In this document: positions 10,777 through 19,071 of the stretch, piece by piece
Layout of the letters: every line of letters starts with the position of its first letter
Numbering within the stretch: position 1 is the stretch's first letter
From: Streptomyces aculeolatus
GTDB lineage: Bacteria; Actinomycetota; Actinomycetes; Streptomycetales; Streptomycetaceae
Length of the DNA stretch: 64,000 nucleotides
Reading direction: 5' to 3'
Assembly: GCF_020400605.1 (NCBI RefSeq)
Contig: NZ_JAINRD010000004.1
Span: 186,001 to 250,000, forward strand
Position numbers and translations under genes: made by a program
The notes under the pieces: generated by a model
Told to the model about the DNA's origin: nothing
Database searches by the model: none
The model's input: only the letters and a program-made list of their open reading frames with translations

Positions 10777-13700
10777 TCACGTGAGGGCCCACTTCTGGTT
10801 GGCGCCTCCGTGGCAGTCCCAGACGATCAACGGGGTGCCGTCGGCCGAGCTGCCGCCCTCGGCGTCGAGGCACTTGCCGCGGTTGCGGACCGTGCCGTCC
10901 GGCTCCACCGACCAGTCCTGGTTGGCGCCGCCGTTGCACTCCCAGAGCTGGACCTTCGTGCCATCCTCCGTGGCCTGCTTGTCGACGTCCAGGCACTTGC
11001 CGAGGGAGCGCAGCGTGCCGTCGACAGCGGCCCACTTCTGGTTGGCGTCGCCGTTGCACCCCCACAGCTGGACCTTGGTCCCGTTGTCCGTGCTCCGGCC
11101 CTCCACGTCGGCGCACTTGCCGCCGATGCCGACGATCTGCTTGCCGGTGGCGCCGGTGCCTCCGCCGACACCCGGGCCCTCGAAGGTCATCGAGTCGATG
11201 TCGTACGAGTTGTCGGCGGACGTCCTGAAGACCATGAACATCTCGGTGGTCCCGTCCGGCCCGGTGACGTCCACCGCCGGCGTGCTCGCGTAGTCGTCCC
11301 AGCCGCCGGTGCCCTCGACCGGCACGGACGCGATGAGCGGACCGTCGGGTGCGCCGTCGCGCAGTTCGACGGTGCCGCCGCCGGACGGCGAGGACAGCCG
11401 CAGCGACACCTTGTCGATGCCGGTGAAGTTCACCGGCGCGTACGAGACCCAGTCGTTGTCGCTGATGTCGCCGATCCGCGCGCCGGACTCGGCGCCGCCC
11501 TGGGAGACGATCCGCACGCCGGACTGCTCACCGAAGAACTCGGCCTGCTTGTGCTTGGGCTGGAGCACCGCCTTCGCGCTGCCGGTCAGCGCCGGCACGC
11601 CGTCGGCTCCGCCGTCCGTGTAGGTCGAGGCCACGACGTAGGAGACGTCGAGGCCGGCGTGGGCCGAGTCGGTCGCCGGGGTGATCGTGCCCGAGCAGCC
11701 GGTGACCGCGTCGGTGTCGTGGGCGTGGTCGTCATGTCCCAGCGAGGGCACGGTCCTGACCTTGCCGCAGTCGATCGTGCCGTCCTCGGGATCGGTGACC
11801 TTCACCGTGTACGGGATGGGCTCGCCCCACTCGAACATGCCGCCGTCCGGAATCGACAGCTCCACCTTCGGCGCGGTGTTGCCGGAGGTCACCGTCACGT
11901 TCGCCGTGCCGGTCTTGCCGCCGGCGTCGGTCACCTTGAGGGACACGTTGAACTGGCCGTTCTTCTCGTACGTGTGCGTGGGGTTCGCCTCCGTCGAGGT
12001 GGCGCCGTCGCCGAACGTCCACTGGTAGGTGAGGCCGGTGCCCTCCGGATCGCTCGACCCCTCACTGGAGAACGTCACCTGAAGCGGGCCGGGTCCGGAG
12101 GACGGGGTCGCCGCGGCCTTGGCGATCGGCCGCTTGTCGCCGGTGGTGTAGTCGATGCGGTACAGGCCCGAGTCCGGGTTGTCGCGGCCGAAGCCGGAGC
12201 CCCACTCCAGCAGGTACATCGCCCCGTCCGGGCCGAACTTCATGTCCATGGGCGACTTGAAGCTCATGTCCGACAGCAGGTCGTTGATCTTCAGCAGCTT
12301 CCCGTCGTCGTCCAGCCGGAACTCGTGCAGCCTGTTGCGCGACCACTCACCGAAGAACGGGGTGTCGTCGAAGTACTCGGGGAACTTCGTCTCCGACGGG
12401 TTGTCCGGGTCGTACTTGTACACGGGGAACGCCGCCGGCGCCTCGCCGCCGCCGCCCATCTCGGGGAACTTGTTGCCGTTGGCGCCGTTGCCGTACCAGA
12501 CGTCGGCCTTCTTCGCGGCCGGCAGGTCGGTCAGGCCGGTGTTGTTCGGCGAGTCGTTGACCGGGGCGTCGCAGTCGAACTTCGGCCCGGACTCCCCGGT
12601 GGCGAAGTCGTAGTCGTTGTACGGGATGTTGTCGCCGACGCAGTACGGCCAGCCGTAGAACCCCGGTTCCTCGACCACGTTCCACTCCACGGTCGCCGCC
12701 GGGCCCCGGTCGGGGTCGTCACCGCCGGCGTCCGCGCCGTAGTCGGCGGCGTAGAGCGTGCCGTCCTCGGGGTCGACGGAGAAGCGGAACGGGTTGCGGA
12801 AGCCCATCGCGTAGATCTCGGGCTTCGTCTTCGCCGTCCCGGCCGGGAACATGTTGCCGTCGGGGACGCTGTAGGTGCCGTCGTCCTCCGGGTGGATGCG
12901 CAGGATCTTGCCGCGCAGGTCGTTGGTGTTGGCCGAGGTCGCCTGGACGTCGTTGTTCGCGTTGCGCTCGTCGATCGGCGCGTACCCGTCGGACCGGAAG
13001 GGCTCGATGTCGTCGCCGGTGCCGATGTAGAGATCCTTGTTCGGCCCGAAGGTGAGGTAACCCCCGGTGTGCCCCGGCTCCGGGGACTGCCGCGACGACG
13101 GCACCTTCATCAGCACCTTCTCGCTGGACATGTCCAGCGAGTCGCCACTCACGGTGAACCGGGACACCCGCGCGATGTCCTCGTTCCCGCCGGCGGGCGA
13201 GTACATCAGATAGATCCAGTTGTTGGCGGCGAAGTCCGGGTCGAGAGCCAGCCCGGTCAGGCCGTCCTCACCGCCCGTGTAGACATCGACGGTGCCCGCG
13301 GTCGACACCTGGCCCGTGTCCGGCTTGTGGACCTTCACCTTGCCGCCGTACTCGGCGTAGAAGACGCGGCCGTCGTCGGCGACGTCGAGGGAGGAGGGCC
13401 CGACGGTGCTCTCGTCCAGCGGTACCTTCTCGTAGTCGGACCAGGTCGTCGGCCCGCAGTCCGCTTCGGCCGCGCCGCCCGCCGATTCCACGCCGCCCGC
13501 TATGTGGTCGCGGAACGCGGCCTCGCCGTACGCGGCTGCGTCGTGGCCCATCGCGGTGGCCCAGACCCTGCCGCCCTCGGCGTCGCGGCACCAGGAGATC
13601 GGGTGGTCGGCGCCCATGGCCTCGCTGCCCGGGTCGTACGTCGTCTCGTCGGCGGTGACCAGAACGTGCACGTCACCGCGCGGGTTGGCGTCGAAGTTGT

Positions 13701-14244
13701 ACCACTCCTCCGTGCGCACCCAGCGGTCCGGCAGGTCCCTGGTCGACGGGTGGACGCGGTCGGCGACCTTCGCGGTGGCCTCCTGCCCGCCTGCCGCGTG
13801 GGCGGGCATGCTCGCGCCGCCGTTGACCAGTTCGTCCCACCACGGGAACTCGTTCTCGATCCCCATGTCGAGGGTGTTGTGGATGGCCACGACGCCGCCG
13901 CCGTTGTTCACGTACGTCCGCATCGCCTGGCGCTGGGCGTCGTCCTCCCACACCATGCCGGACGTCTGGAGCATCACCACCGCGTCGTACCCGGCGAGTT
14001 GCTCGTCGTTGAAGACCGAGGAGTCCTCGCTCTTCGTCAGCTCCCACTCGCGTTCGGCGGCCAGCTCCTCGAACATCTTGATGCCCGCAGGGATCGAGTC
14101 GTGCCGGTACGCGCCGGCTGCCGTCTTGCTGAACACCAGCACGTGGAGGCCCTCCTCGTGAGCGGCGGCCGGCGCGGCCAGCCCGCCCGTGAGGAGGACC
14201 GCGCAGAGCAGGGCCAGTAGTAGTCGCATGGGTCGTCGTCTCAT
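10777..14244 (-). CDS. Secreted multidomain protein: ThuA, PQQ-type sugar dehydrogenase, PKD, CBM and ricin lectin
   Basis: 1155 residues. A signal peptide ends near PAAAH (~28). The ThuA-like domain (~32-250) contains VVMLQTSGMVW and GGGVVAIHNTLDM. The soluble glucose/sorbosone-dehydrogenase-like beta-propeller (~265-690) has GLTGLALDPDF, PGHTGGYLTFGP, GKILRI and GFRNPFR. A PKD repeat (~705-790) has YQWTFGDG. Then come a further Ig-like segment and a CBM6-type domain (SDNDWVSYAPVNF). The C-terminal ricin-B trefoil (~1025-1155) has three QxW repeats (QKW, QDW, QKW). The enzyme probably oxidises or processes a polysaccharide-derived sugar outside the cell. The start at 14244 has AGGAG 7 bases upstream. 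Related large ThuA/GSDH fusions occur in Streptomyces; the substrate is unknown. Confidence 0.92.
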   Translation of the reverse strand: MRRRPMRLLLALLCAVLLTGGLAAPAAAHEEGLHVLVFSKTAAGAYRHDSIPAGIKMFEELAAEREWELTKSEDSSVFNDEQLAGYDAVVMLQTSGMVWEDDAQRQAMRTYVNNGGGVVAIHNTLDMGIENEFPWWDELVNGGASMPAHAAGGQEATAKVADRVHPSTRDLPDRWVRTEEWYNFDANPRGDVHVLVTADETTYDPGSEAMGADHPISWCRDAEGGRVWATAMGHDAAAYGEAAFRDHIAGGVESAGGAAEADCGPTTWSDYEKVPLDESTVGPSSLDVADDGRVFYAEYGGKVKVHKPDTGQVSTAGTVDVYTGGEDGLTGLALDPDFAANNWIYLMYSPAGGNEDIARVSRFTVSGDSLDMSSEKVLMKVPSSRQSPEPGHTGGYLTFGPNKDLYIGTGDDIEPFRSDGYAPIDERNANNDVQATSANTNDLRGKILRIHPEDDGTYSVPDGNMFPAGTAKTKPEIYAMGFRNPFRFSVDPEDGTLYAADYGADAGGDDPDRGPAATVEWNVVEEPGFYGWPYCVGDNIPYNDYDFATGESGPKFDCDAPVNDSPNNTGLTDLPAAKKADVWYGNGANGNKFPEMGGGGEAPAAFPVYKYDPDNPSETKFPEYFDDTPFFGEWSRNRLHEFRLDDDGKLLKINDLLSDMSFKSPMDMKFGPDGAMYLLEWGSGFGRDNPDSGLYRIDYTTGDKRPIAKAAATPSSGPGPLQVTFSSEGSSDPEGTGLTYQWTFGDGATSTEANPTHTYEKNGQFNVSLKVTDAGGKTGTANVTVTSGNTAPKVELSIPDGGMFEWGEPIPYTVKVTDPEDGTIDCGKVRTVPSLGHDDHAHDTDAVTGCSGTITPATDSAHAGLDVSYVVASTYTDGGADGVPALTGSAKAVLQPKHKQAEFFGEQSGVRIVSQGGAESGARIGDISDNDWVSYAPVNFTGIDKVSLRLSSPSGGGTVELRDGAPDGPLIASVPVEGTGGWDDYASTPAVDVTGPDGTTEMFMVFRTSADNSYDIDSMTFEGPGVGGGTGATGKQIVGIGGKCADVEGRSTDNGTKVQLWGCNGDANQKWAAVDGTLRSLGKCLDVDKQATEDGTKVQLWECNGGANQDWSVEPDGTVRNRGKCLDAEGGSSADGTPLIVWDCHGGANQKWALT

Positions 14245-14434
14245 GGCGGCTCCTTGGTTCCTGGTCGTCGGAGACCGCGGGCACGAGCGGACCCGTGGTC
14301 GGCGGGCGCCGGCTGGTCGGGGCCGGCTGCTCGTACCTGCGGCGGCGGAGCGGATAGCAGAGGTTCACCGTCCGGAAAGCAGGGTTTCGACCCGGCTTTG
14401 GACCGTCAAGAGTGAAATCGCAGGCGGTACATGG

Positions 14435-14465
14435 ATTCTTTTCGCCGACTTCTGCCGAGTGTCAA
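14435..14465 (-). promoter_or_regulatory. Possible promoter of the ThuA/dehydrogenase gene
   Basis: On the minus strand a perfect TTGACA (14465-14460) is followed after 17-19 bases by AAAAGA/AAGAAT (14442-14435). It sits in the 412-bp gap (14245-14656) between this gene and the divergent AraC regulator. The rest of the gap shows no gene; its less GC-rich middle (14390-14480) is the likely control region for both genes. Confidence 0.4.
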
Positions 14466-14656
14466 ACAAACCACCTGGGTTGCCCATCGAAGTCATCCCA
14501 CCGGCGGCTGCCGCGCCGGCCCCTCCGCCGCGTAAAGGCTTGGCAAAACGACGAGACCCGCACGCCGTTGCCCGGCTCACCCCTCCGTGACCGGGCCGCG
14601 CAACGGCATGCGGCGCGGCGCGGCACCACACCGAGACGGAACCGACCTGGAGAGGC

Positions 14657-15520
14657 ATGGAGACACAGGCACACCCCCCACCGGACGCACACTGGGCCGC
14701 GGGCCGGCAGCACGGCGACCACTGGCAGCACACGTTCCCCCGCCCCGCCGCCGCGCAGCGGCCGGCCCTGGCCTGTACGGCGGTGGGGATGCGGCCCCTG
14801 CACCTGCCCCAGGCGCCACGTGTCTTCGACCACCACGTCGCGCTCGTCGTCCTCACCGGCTCCGGCTGGCTCTCCTGGGGCGGGCGCGAACCCGTCGACG
14901 TGGTCGCCCCCGTGCTGCTGCGGCTCCCGCCCGGGACGGAGCACAGCTACGGGCCGCGTACGGCGGACTGGTCGGAGTGCTACGCCGGCTTCACGGGGAC
15001 GGCCCTGGCCGCCCACGGGGAGAACGGGCACCCCGACGACATCGTCACCCGGCTCTCCTCGGCCGGGCCCGTCCGCCGCGCCGTCCGCAAGCTCGCGACG
15101 GTGTGCGACGAGACCGAACCGCACTTCGCCTCGTTCGCGGCGGTCGGCCTCCAGGAGTACCTCGCCACCCTGCGCCGCGGCCGGGCCGGCCCGGGGCGGC
15201 ATGTCCCCACGGTGCTCGAACGGTTCGCCGAAGCCGCCGTGCTGCCGATCTCCGTGCCCGAGCACTCCCGCAGGCTCGCCCTCCCCCGCGACGATCTGCG
15301 CGACGCGGTCGGGCGCGCGGTCGGCTGCAGCCCCAAGGAGTTCATCCTGACCACCCGCCTGAACCTGGCGAAGGACCTGCTGGCGACCACCGGCCTCACC
15401 GTCGCGGCGGTCGCCCGCCGCGTCGGCTACCCCGACCAGGGGTACTTCACCCGGCTGTTCACCAAGCGGGTCGGGACACCGCCGAGTTCGTTCCGCCTGC
15501 GCCATGCCCGGCCCTCCTGA
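14657..15520 (+). CDS. AraC-family transcriptional regulator
   Basis: 287 residues. An N-terminal cupin-like sensor region (~40-110, with GSGWLSWGG and LRLPPGTEHSYG) precedes a C-terminal AraC/XylS DNA-binding domain (~185-285). The latter has two helix-turn-helix motifs, the second reading TVAAVARRVGYPDQGYFTRLFTK, the usual AraC signature. The first helix-turn-helix is less canonical. It is divergent from the secreted sugar-dehydrogenase gene, which suggests control of that gene by a carbohydrate effector; this is inferred from position. The ATG at 14657 has GGAGAGG immediately upstream. Confidence 0.9.
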   Translation: METQAHPPPDAHWAAGRQHGDHWQHTFPRPAAAQRPALACTAVGMRPLHLPQAPRVFDHHVALVVLTGSGWLSWGGREPVDVVAPVLLRLPPGTEHSYGPRTADWSECYAGFTGTALAAHGENGHPDDIVTRLSSAGPVRRAVRKLATVCDETEPHFASFAAVGLQEYLATLRRGRAGPGRHVPTVLERFAEAAVLPISVPEHSRRLALPRDDLRDAVGRAVGCSPKEFILTTRLNLAKDLLATTGLTVAAVARRVGYPDQGYFTRLFTKRVGTPPSSFRLRHARPS

Positions 15521-15610
15521 CACGTCCCGGCCACGGTGCGGGCGCGGGTGTCCGGGTGCGGGTGTTCGCGGGCGGGTGCCGGTGCCGGGCGGAACGCCCG
15601 GCCGGATGCG

Positions 15611-16624
15611 TCAGCGGGGGCGGGCGGCGGTGGCGATGGCCACCACCGCCTTTTCCAGGGCGTAGGCCGGGTCGTCGGAGCCGCCCTTGACGTCCGCGTC
15701 GGCCCGGGCCACCGCGCGCAGGGCCGTGGCCACGCCGTCCGCGGTCCAGCCGCGCATCTGCTGGCGGACCCGGTCCACCTTCCACGGCGGCATGCCCAGC
15801 TCGCGGGCCAGGTCCGCGGGGCGCATGCCGCGGGGGGCCGAGGCGAGGCGGCCGATGGAGCGGACGCCCTGGGCGAGGGCGCTGGTGAGCAGGACGGGGG
15901 CCACGCCCGTGCTCAGGGCCCAGCGCAGGGCCTCCAGGGCCTCCGCCGTACGGCCCTCGACGGCGCGGTCGGCGACCTCGAAGCCGGAGGTCTCGGCCCG
16001 GCCGGTGTAGTAGCGCGCGACGACGGCGTCGTCGATCGTGCCCTCCACGTCGGCCGCGAGTTGCGCGCAGGCGCTGGCCATCTCCCGCAGGTCGGATCCG
16101 ATGGCGTCCACCAGCGCCTGGCAGGCGGACGGCGTCGCGGTCCGGCCCACGGCGCGGAACTCGGCCTTCACGAAGGCCAGCCGGTCCGCGGGGCGGGTCA
16201 CCTTCGCGCAGTCGACCACCCGGGCGCCGGCCTTGCGTGCGGCGTCCAGCAGGCCCTTGCCCTTGGCGCCGCCGGCGTGCGCGAGCACCAGCGTGATCTC
16301 GTCGGCGGGGGCGGCCACGTACGCCTTGACGTCCTTCACCGCGTCGGCGCCGAGGTCCTGCGCGCCGCGTACGACCACGACCTTGCGCTCGGCGAAGAGC
16401 GAGGGGCTGGTCAGCTCGGCGAGCGTGCCGGGCTGGAGGGCGTCGTGGGTCAGCTCGCGCACGTCGGTGTCGGGGTCGGCGGCGCGGGCCGCGGCCACGA
16501 CCTCCTGCACGGCGCGGTCGACCAGCAGGTCCTCCTGGCCCACGGCGAGCGTGACCGGGGTGAGCGGGTCGCCGCCGCTGCCTGCGCCCTTGCTGGTCCT
16601 GGGGTTCCGGGTCGTCGCTGCCAT
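15611..16624 (-). CDS. holA: DNA polymerase III subunit delta
   Basis: 337 residues. It shows the HolA pattern: VTLAVGQEDLLVDRAV near the N-terminus, SPSLFAERKVVVVRGAQDL (~75-93), and a C-terminal alpha-helical collar region with ARELGMPPWKVDRVRQQMRGW. Delta opens the beta sliding clamp within the clamp loader. The chosen ATG at 16624 gives the normal family length; the upstream in-frame extension is Pro/Arg-rich and overlaps the divergent small gene. In Streptomyces holA lies close to comEC, as here. Confidence 0.95.
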   Translation of the reverse strand: MAATTRNPRTSKGAGSGGDPLTPVTLAVGQEDLLVDRAVQEVVAAARAADPDTDVRELTHDALQPGTLAELTSPSLFAERKVVVVRGAQDLGADAVKDVKAYVAAPADEITLVLAHAGGAKGKGLLDAARKAGARVVDCAKVTRPADRLAFVKAEFRAVGRTATPSACQALVDAIGSDLREMASACAQLAADVEGTIDDAVVARYYTGRAETSGFEVADRAVEGRTAEALEALRWALSTGVAPVLLTSALAQGVRSIGRLASAPRGMRPADLARELGMPPWKVDRVRQQMRGWTADGVATALRAVARADADVKGGSDDPAYALEKAVVAIATAARPR

Positions 16625-16683
16625 CGCCGTACAGCATCCCACGCCGGTACGACACCGCCGGCGGCCGCGGGCACAATGGCGGC

Positions 16684-16953
16684 GTGAGCGACCTGACGTA
16701 CGTACTCGTGCTGCCCGACCGCGACGCCGCCCAGGAGGTGGCGGGGCTGGCCGTGGAGCGCTTCGGCCTGACCGGGGAGCCGCAGCTGATCCGCGACGCC
16801 CTGGCCGGCGAGGACGACGCGGAGGACGCGCAGTGGCTCGTCGTCGTCGAGGACGCGCGGGAGGCCCTGGCGGCGGAGCTGGAGGAGCTGGCGGAGTCGT
16901 ACGACGGGTGGCTGGAGGGGTCCGCGACGCTGCCGGACGGCCCGGCGGGGTAG
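16684..16953 (+). CDS. Small conserved acidic protein of unknown function
   Basis: 89 residues, GTG start, divergent from holA with a 59-bp gap. It is acidic, with many Glu and Asp, and mostly predicted helical (EALAAELEELAESYDGWLEG). It has no signal peptide or recognised motif. Third positions are almost all G/C, supporting real coding. The stop codon TAG at 16951-16953 lies at the start of a degenerate copy of the palindromic repeat described below. Confidence 0.7.
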   Translation: MSDLTYVLVLPDRDAAQEVAGLAVERFGLTGEPQLIRDALAGEDDAEDAQWLVVVEDAREALAAELEELAESYDGWLEGSATLPDGPAG

Positions 16954-16980
16954 GGCCTGCCGTTTGGGATCCTGCCGGGC
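16951..16980. repeat. Degenerate end of the 47.7-47.9 kb palindromic repeat
   Basis: TAGGGCCTGCCGTTTGGGAT and the following CCTGCCGGGCC match the terminal inverted repeat at 47887-47912 (read on the minus strand) with a few substitutions. Only one end is recognisable. Its first three bases are the stop codon of the preceding gene. Confidence 0.55.
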
Positions 16981-17028
16981 CCGGGCGAATACGCCGCCCC
17001 GGGTGCGGCACGAGGGCGAGAAGTCCGA

Positions 17029-17056
17029 TTTGTCCCAAAAATAGCCTGTTTATCCT
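17029..17056 (+). promoter_or_regulatory. Possible promoter of the secreted repeat protein gene
   Basis: TTTGTC (17029-17034) and TATCCT (17051-17056, fits TAnnnT) are 16 bases apart in an unusually AT-rich stretch (17025-17065) for this genome. The coding start is ~120 bases downstream, implying a long leader. Confidence 0.4.
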
Positions 17057-17178
17057 TATTCCTCCCCCAATGGGTGATCACAGCGCGTCTTCGCGGCTCA
17101 CGGCACGGACATCGACAAGACTGCCCAGGCTTCCGGCGGTCGGAAGCGTCCTGTTCACATCGCAAGATGGAGGAATCC

Positions 17179-17712
17179 ATGAAGAACCTCGCACGTGCCG
17201 CGGCCACCGTGGGCGCGATCATCGGCATCGCCGCGATGGCTGCCCCGGCGGCCTCCGCGGCCTCGACGACTCCGGAGCCCACCCCGGCGACCGCCGAGGC
17301 GACGGCTCCGGAGGCCACCCCGGAGACCTCCGGGGCGACGGCTCCGGAGGCCACCCCGGAGACCTCCGAGGCGACGGCTCCGGAGACCACCCCGGCGACG
17401 GCTCCGGAGGCCGCCCCGGCCTCGGACGCTCCCGCAGCCGCCCCGACGGCTCCGCAGGCCACCCCGCACCACCAGAAGGCGAAGCCCGACCACATCACGA
17501 TCTACTACTTCGAGGGCGACGCGCTGCTGGCGCAGGAGTACGGCCCGGGTGACCAGGCCAACTACCTGACCAAGGACTCCAAGCACGTCAGCCAGCCCGC
17601 GCAGAACGAGGTCATCAAGACCGGCGACATCAAGCCGGCGGTCGTGGGCAAGCACAACAACGTGCCCATCGAGGTCGAGGGCTCCGAGCAGGACCAGGGC
17701 GAGGCTGCCTGA
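17179..17712 (+). CDS. Secreted protein with Ala/Thr/Pro/Glu tandem repeats
   Basis: 177 residues. A signal peptide (KNLARAAATVGAIIG..., cleavage near ASA|A at ~28) is followed by a repeat region (~30-100) of units such as ATAPEATPETSE. A C-terminal domain (~105-177) reads HITIYYFEGDALLAQEYGPG. I do not recognise the C-terminal domain. The repeat is probably an extended, wall-spanning linker. The ATG at 17179 has GGAGGA 4-9 bases upstream, which decides it over an in-frame ATG at 17166. Confidence 0.8.
   Translation: MKNLARAAATVGAIIGIAAMAAPAASAASTTPEPTPATAEATAPEATPETSGATAPEATPETSEATAPETTPATAPEAAPASDAPAAAPTAPQATPHHQKAKPDHITIYYFEGDALLAQEYGPGDQANYLTKDSKHVSQPAQNEVIKTGDIKPAVVGKHNNVPIEVEGSEQDQGEAA
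17299..17418 (+). repeat. 36-bp tandem repeats inside the secreted protein gene
   Basis: Two nearly identical 36-bp units start at 17299 and 17335 with GCGACGGCTCCGGAGGCCAC, followed by two shortened 24-bp units starting at 17371 and 17395. Each full unit encodes 12 residues, so copy-number change keeps the frame. Confidence 0.9.
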
Positions 17713-17937
17713 CGCTGAGCAGCCCCTCCCGGTGTCCGCGTGCCGTCGGGCACTGGGACCGCTCCGCGCCTGTCCCGACCAGGTCGTGCATGGTTGGCGG
17801 TGGGGCACGCCGAGACCTTGATCGCTGATCGGTATTCGTCGACCGCGTACACCTCCGCCATGGCGCCACGCACGACCTGTCGGCCCTGATGGTTCGGCAT
17901 CGATCGCGCAATCATGACGCATGCGATCGGTGAACTA

Positions 17938-17964
17938 CGGCCCCCGCTCGCCGAGCGGGGGCCG
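17938..17964 (-). terminator. Hairpin between convergent genes, after the YceI gene
   Basis: CGGCCCCCGCTCG (17938-17950) is complementary to CGAGCGGGGGCCG (17952-17964); in practice a ~10-bp stem with a small loop. It lies 50 bases past the YceI stop at 18015. The remainder of the 302-bp gap 17713-18014 shows no supportable gene. Confidence 0.7.
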
Positions 17965-18014
17965 CACTCCGTGTCCTGGACGTGGTCGAGGGCAATCCGG
18001 CAGAACAGGCAGCG

Positions 18015-18899
18015 TTACGCCGCCGCCACCACCTGGATGTCCAGTTCGATCTGGATGCTGGAGCCCACGACGGCGATGCCGCGCGCGAGCATGTGCTGCC
18101 AGTTGAGCGTGAAGTCCTCGCGGTGCAGCTCGACGGTGGCCCGGCAGGCGGCGCGCAGCTCGCCCTCCATGCCGTAGCCGGTGCCGAGGTAGCGGGTGTC
18201 CAGTGTGACGGTGCGGTTGACGCCGTGGATGGAGAGCGCGCCCGTGACGGCCCAGCGGGCGCCGCCGCGGTGCAGGAAGCGGTCGCTGGCGAACTCGATG
18301 GCCGGGTAGCGCTGGACGTCGAGGAAGTCCGCGGAGCGCAGGTGGTCGTCGCGCATCTTGATGTTGGTGTCGATGCTGGCCGCCTCGATGGCGACACGCA
18401 TCGCGGAGTCCTCCATGCGCTCGCCGACGCGCAGGGCGCCGTTGAAGGCGTTGAACCGGCCGCGTACGCGCGCCATGCCGATGTGCTGCGCGACGAACGC
18501 GATGGTGGTGTGCGCCGGGTCGATCTCCCAGTCGCCGGGCGGCGGGAGCTGCGGGAGCGGGGAGGGGCTGAGCGTGAGGTCGCCGAGGGAGTGGTGGGCG
18601 CCTTCGGCGACCTCGACCTCGCCGCGGTACGGGGTGAAGCCCTCGGCGTTGACCGAGAGGCGGTAGCCGCCGGCGGGGACCGCGACGACGAAGGTGCCGA
18701 ACGGATCGCTCTCCCCGCTGACCACTCTGCGCCCGGCGGCGTCGGCGAGTACGACCTCGGCCTGCGGCAGCGGCTGCTCGACGGGGTCGAGCACGCGGCA
18801 GCTCAGGACCCCCGCGTGCGCGGGAACCTGCAGGCCGACCAGGCCGGCGCCGCGCCGGGTCGCCGTGGCCGAGGATCTGCGTCGGAGACGTCCGATCAT
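18015..18899 (-). CDS. YceI-family protein with N-terminal carboxypeptidase-regulatory-like domain
   Basis: 294 residues. Residues ~25-105 form a CnaB/carboxypeptidase regulatory-like beta-sandwich (GVLSCRVLDPVEQPLPQAEV, GGYRLSVNAEGF). Residues ~120-290 are a YceI lipocalin-like fold (DWEIDPAHTTIAFVAQHIGMARVRG, KMRDDHLRSADFLDVQRYP, LSIHGVNRTVTLD). YceI proteins bind isoprenoid-type lipids in a beta-barrel. No signal peptide is evident, so it may be cytoplasmic. I prefer the ATG at 18899, with a GGTGG upstream, to the one at 18938, which has no ribosome binding site. Confidence 0.9.
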   Translation of the reverse strand: MIGRLRRRSSATATRRGAGLVGLQVPAHAGVLSCRVLDPVEQPLPQAEVVLADAAGRRVVSGESDPFGTFVVAVPAGGYRLSVNAEGFTPYRGEVEVAEGAHHSLGDLTLSPSPLPQLPPPGDWEIDPAHTTIAFVAQHIGMARVRGRFNAFNGALRVGERMEDSAMRVAIEAASIDTNIKMRDDHLRSADFLDVQRYPAIEFASDRFLHRGGARWAVTGALSIHGVNRTVTLDTRYLGTGYGMEGELRAACRATVELHREDFTLNWQHMLARGIAVVGSSIQIELDIQVVAAA

Positions 18900-19035
18900 G
18901 AAGCATCCACCCCCGTGGAATTTCAGTAGCTCGGGCATTCATTCGAGCACTGGTGTTGCTTTCTATGCAAACCGGGGGTTCCCCGCCGGGTTGTGGCGGC
19001 TGGTGCGGGGTTGGGTCAAGTGCCGGACTTCACCG

Positions 19036-19053
19036 GTCCGTTTGGATCTTCCA
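19036..19053. repeat. Solo repeat end with the CGTTTGGATCTT core
   Basis: The 12-mer at 19039-19050 is identical to the core of both terminal repeats of the 47.7-47.9 kb element, and the flanking CCGGT also matches its left end. It lies 20-35 bases past the comEC stop codon. Confidence 0.5.
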
Positions 19054-19071
19054 CGGGCCGGTCGGACTCGG

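Noticed and set aside
8000..15520. Natural-product gene cluster
   Set aside because: The region contains regulators and secreted carbohydrate-related proteins but no biosynthetic enzymes such as PKS, NRPS or terpene synthase.
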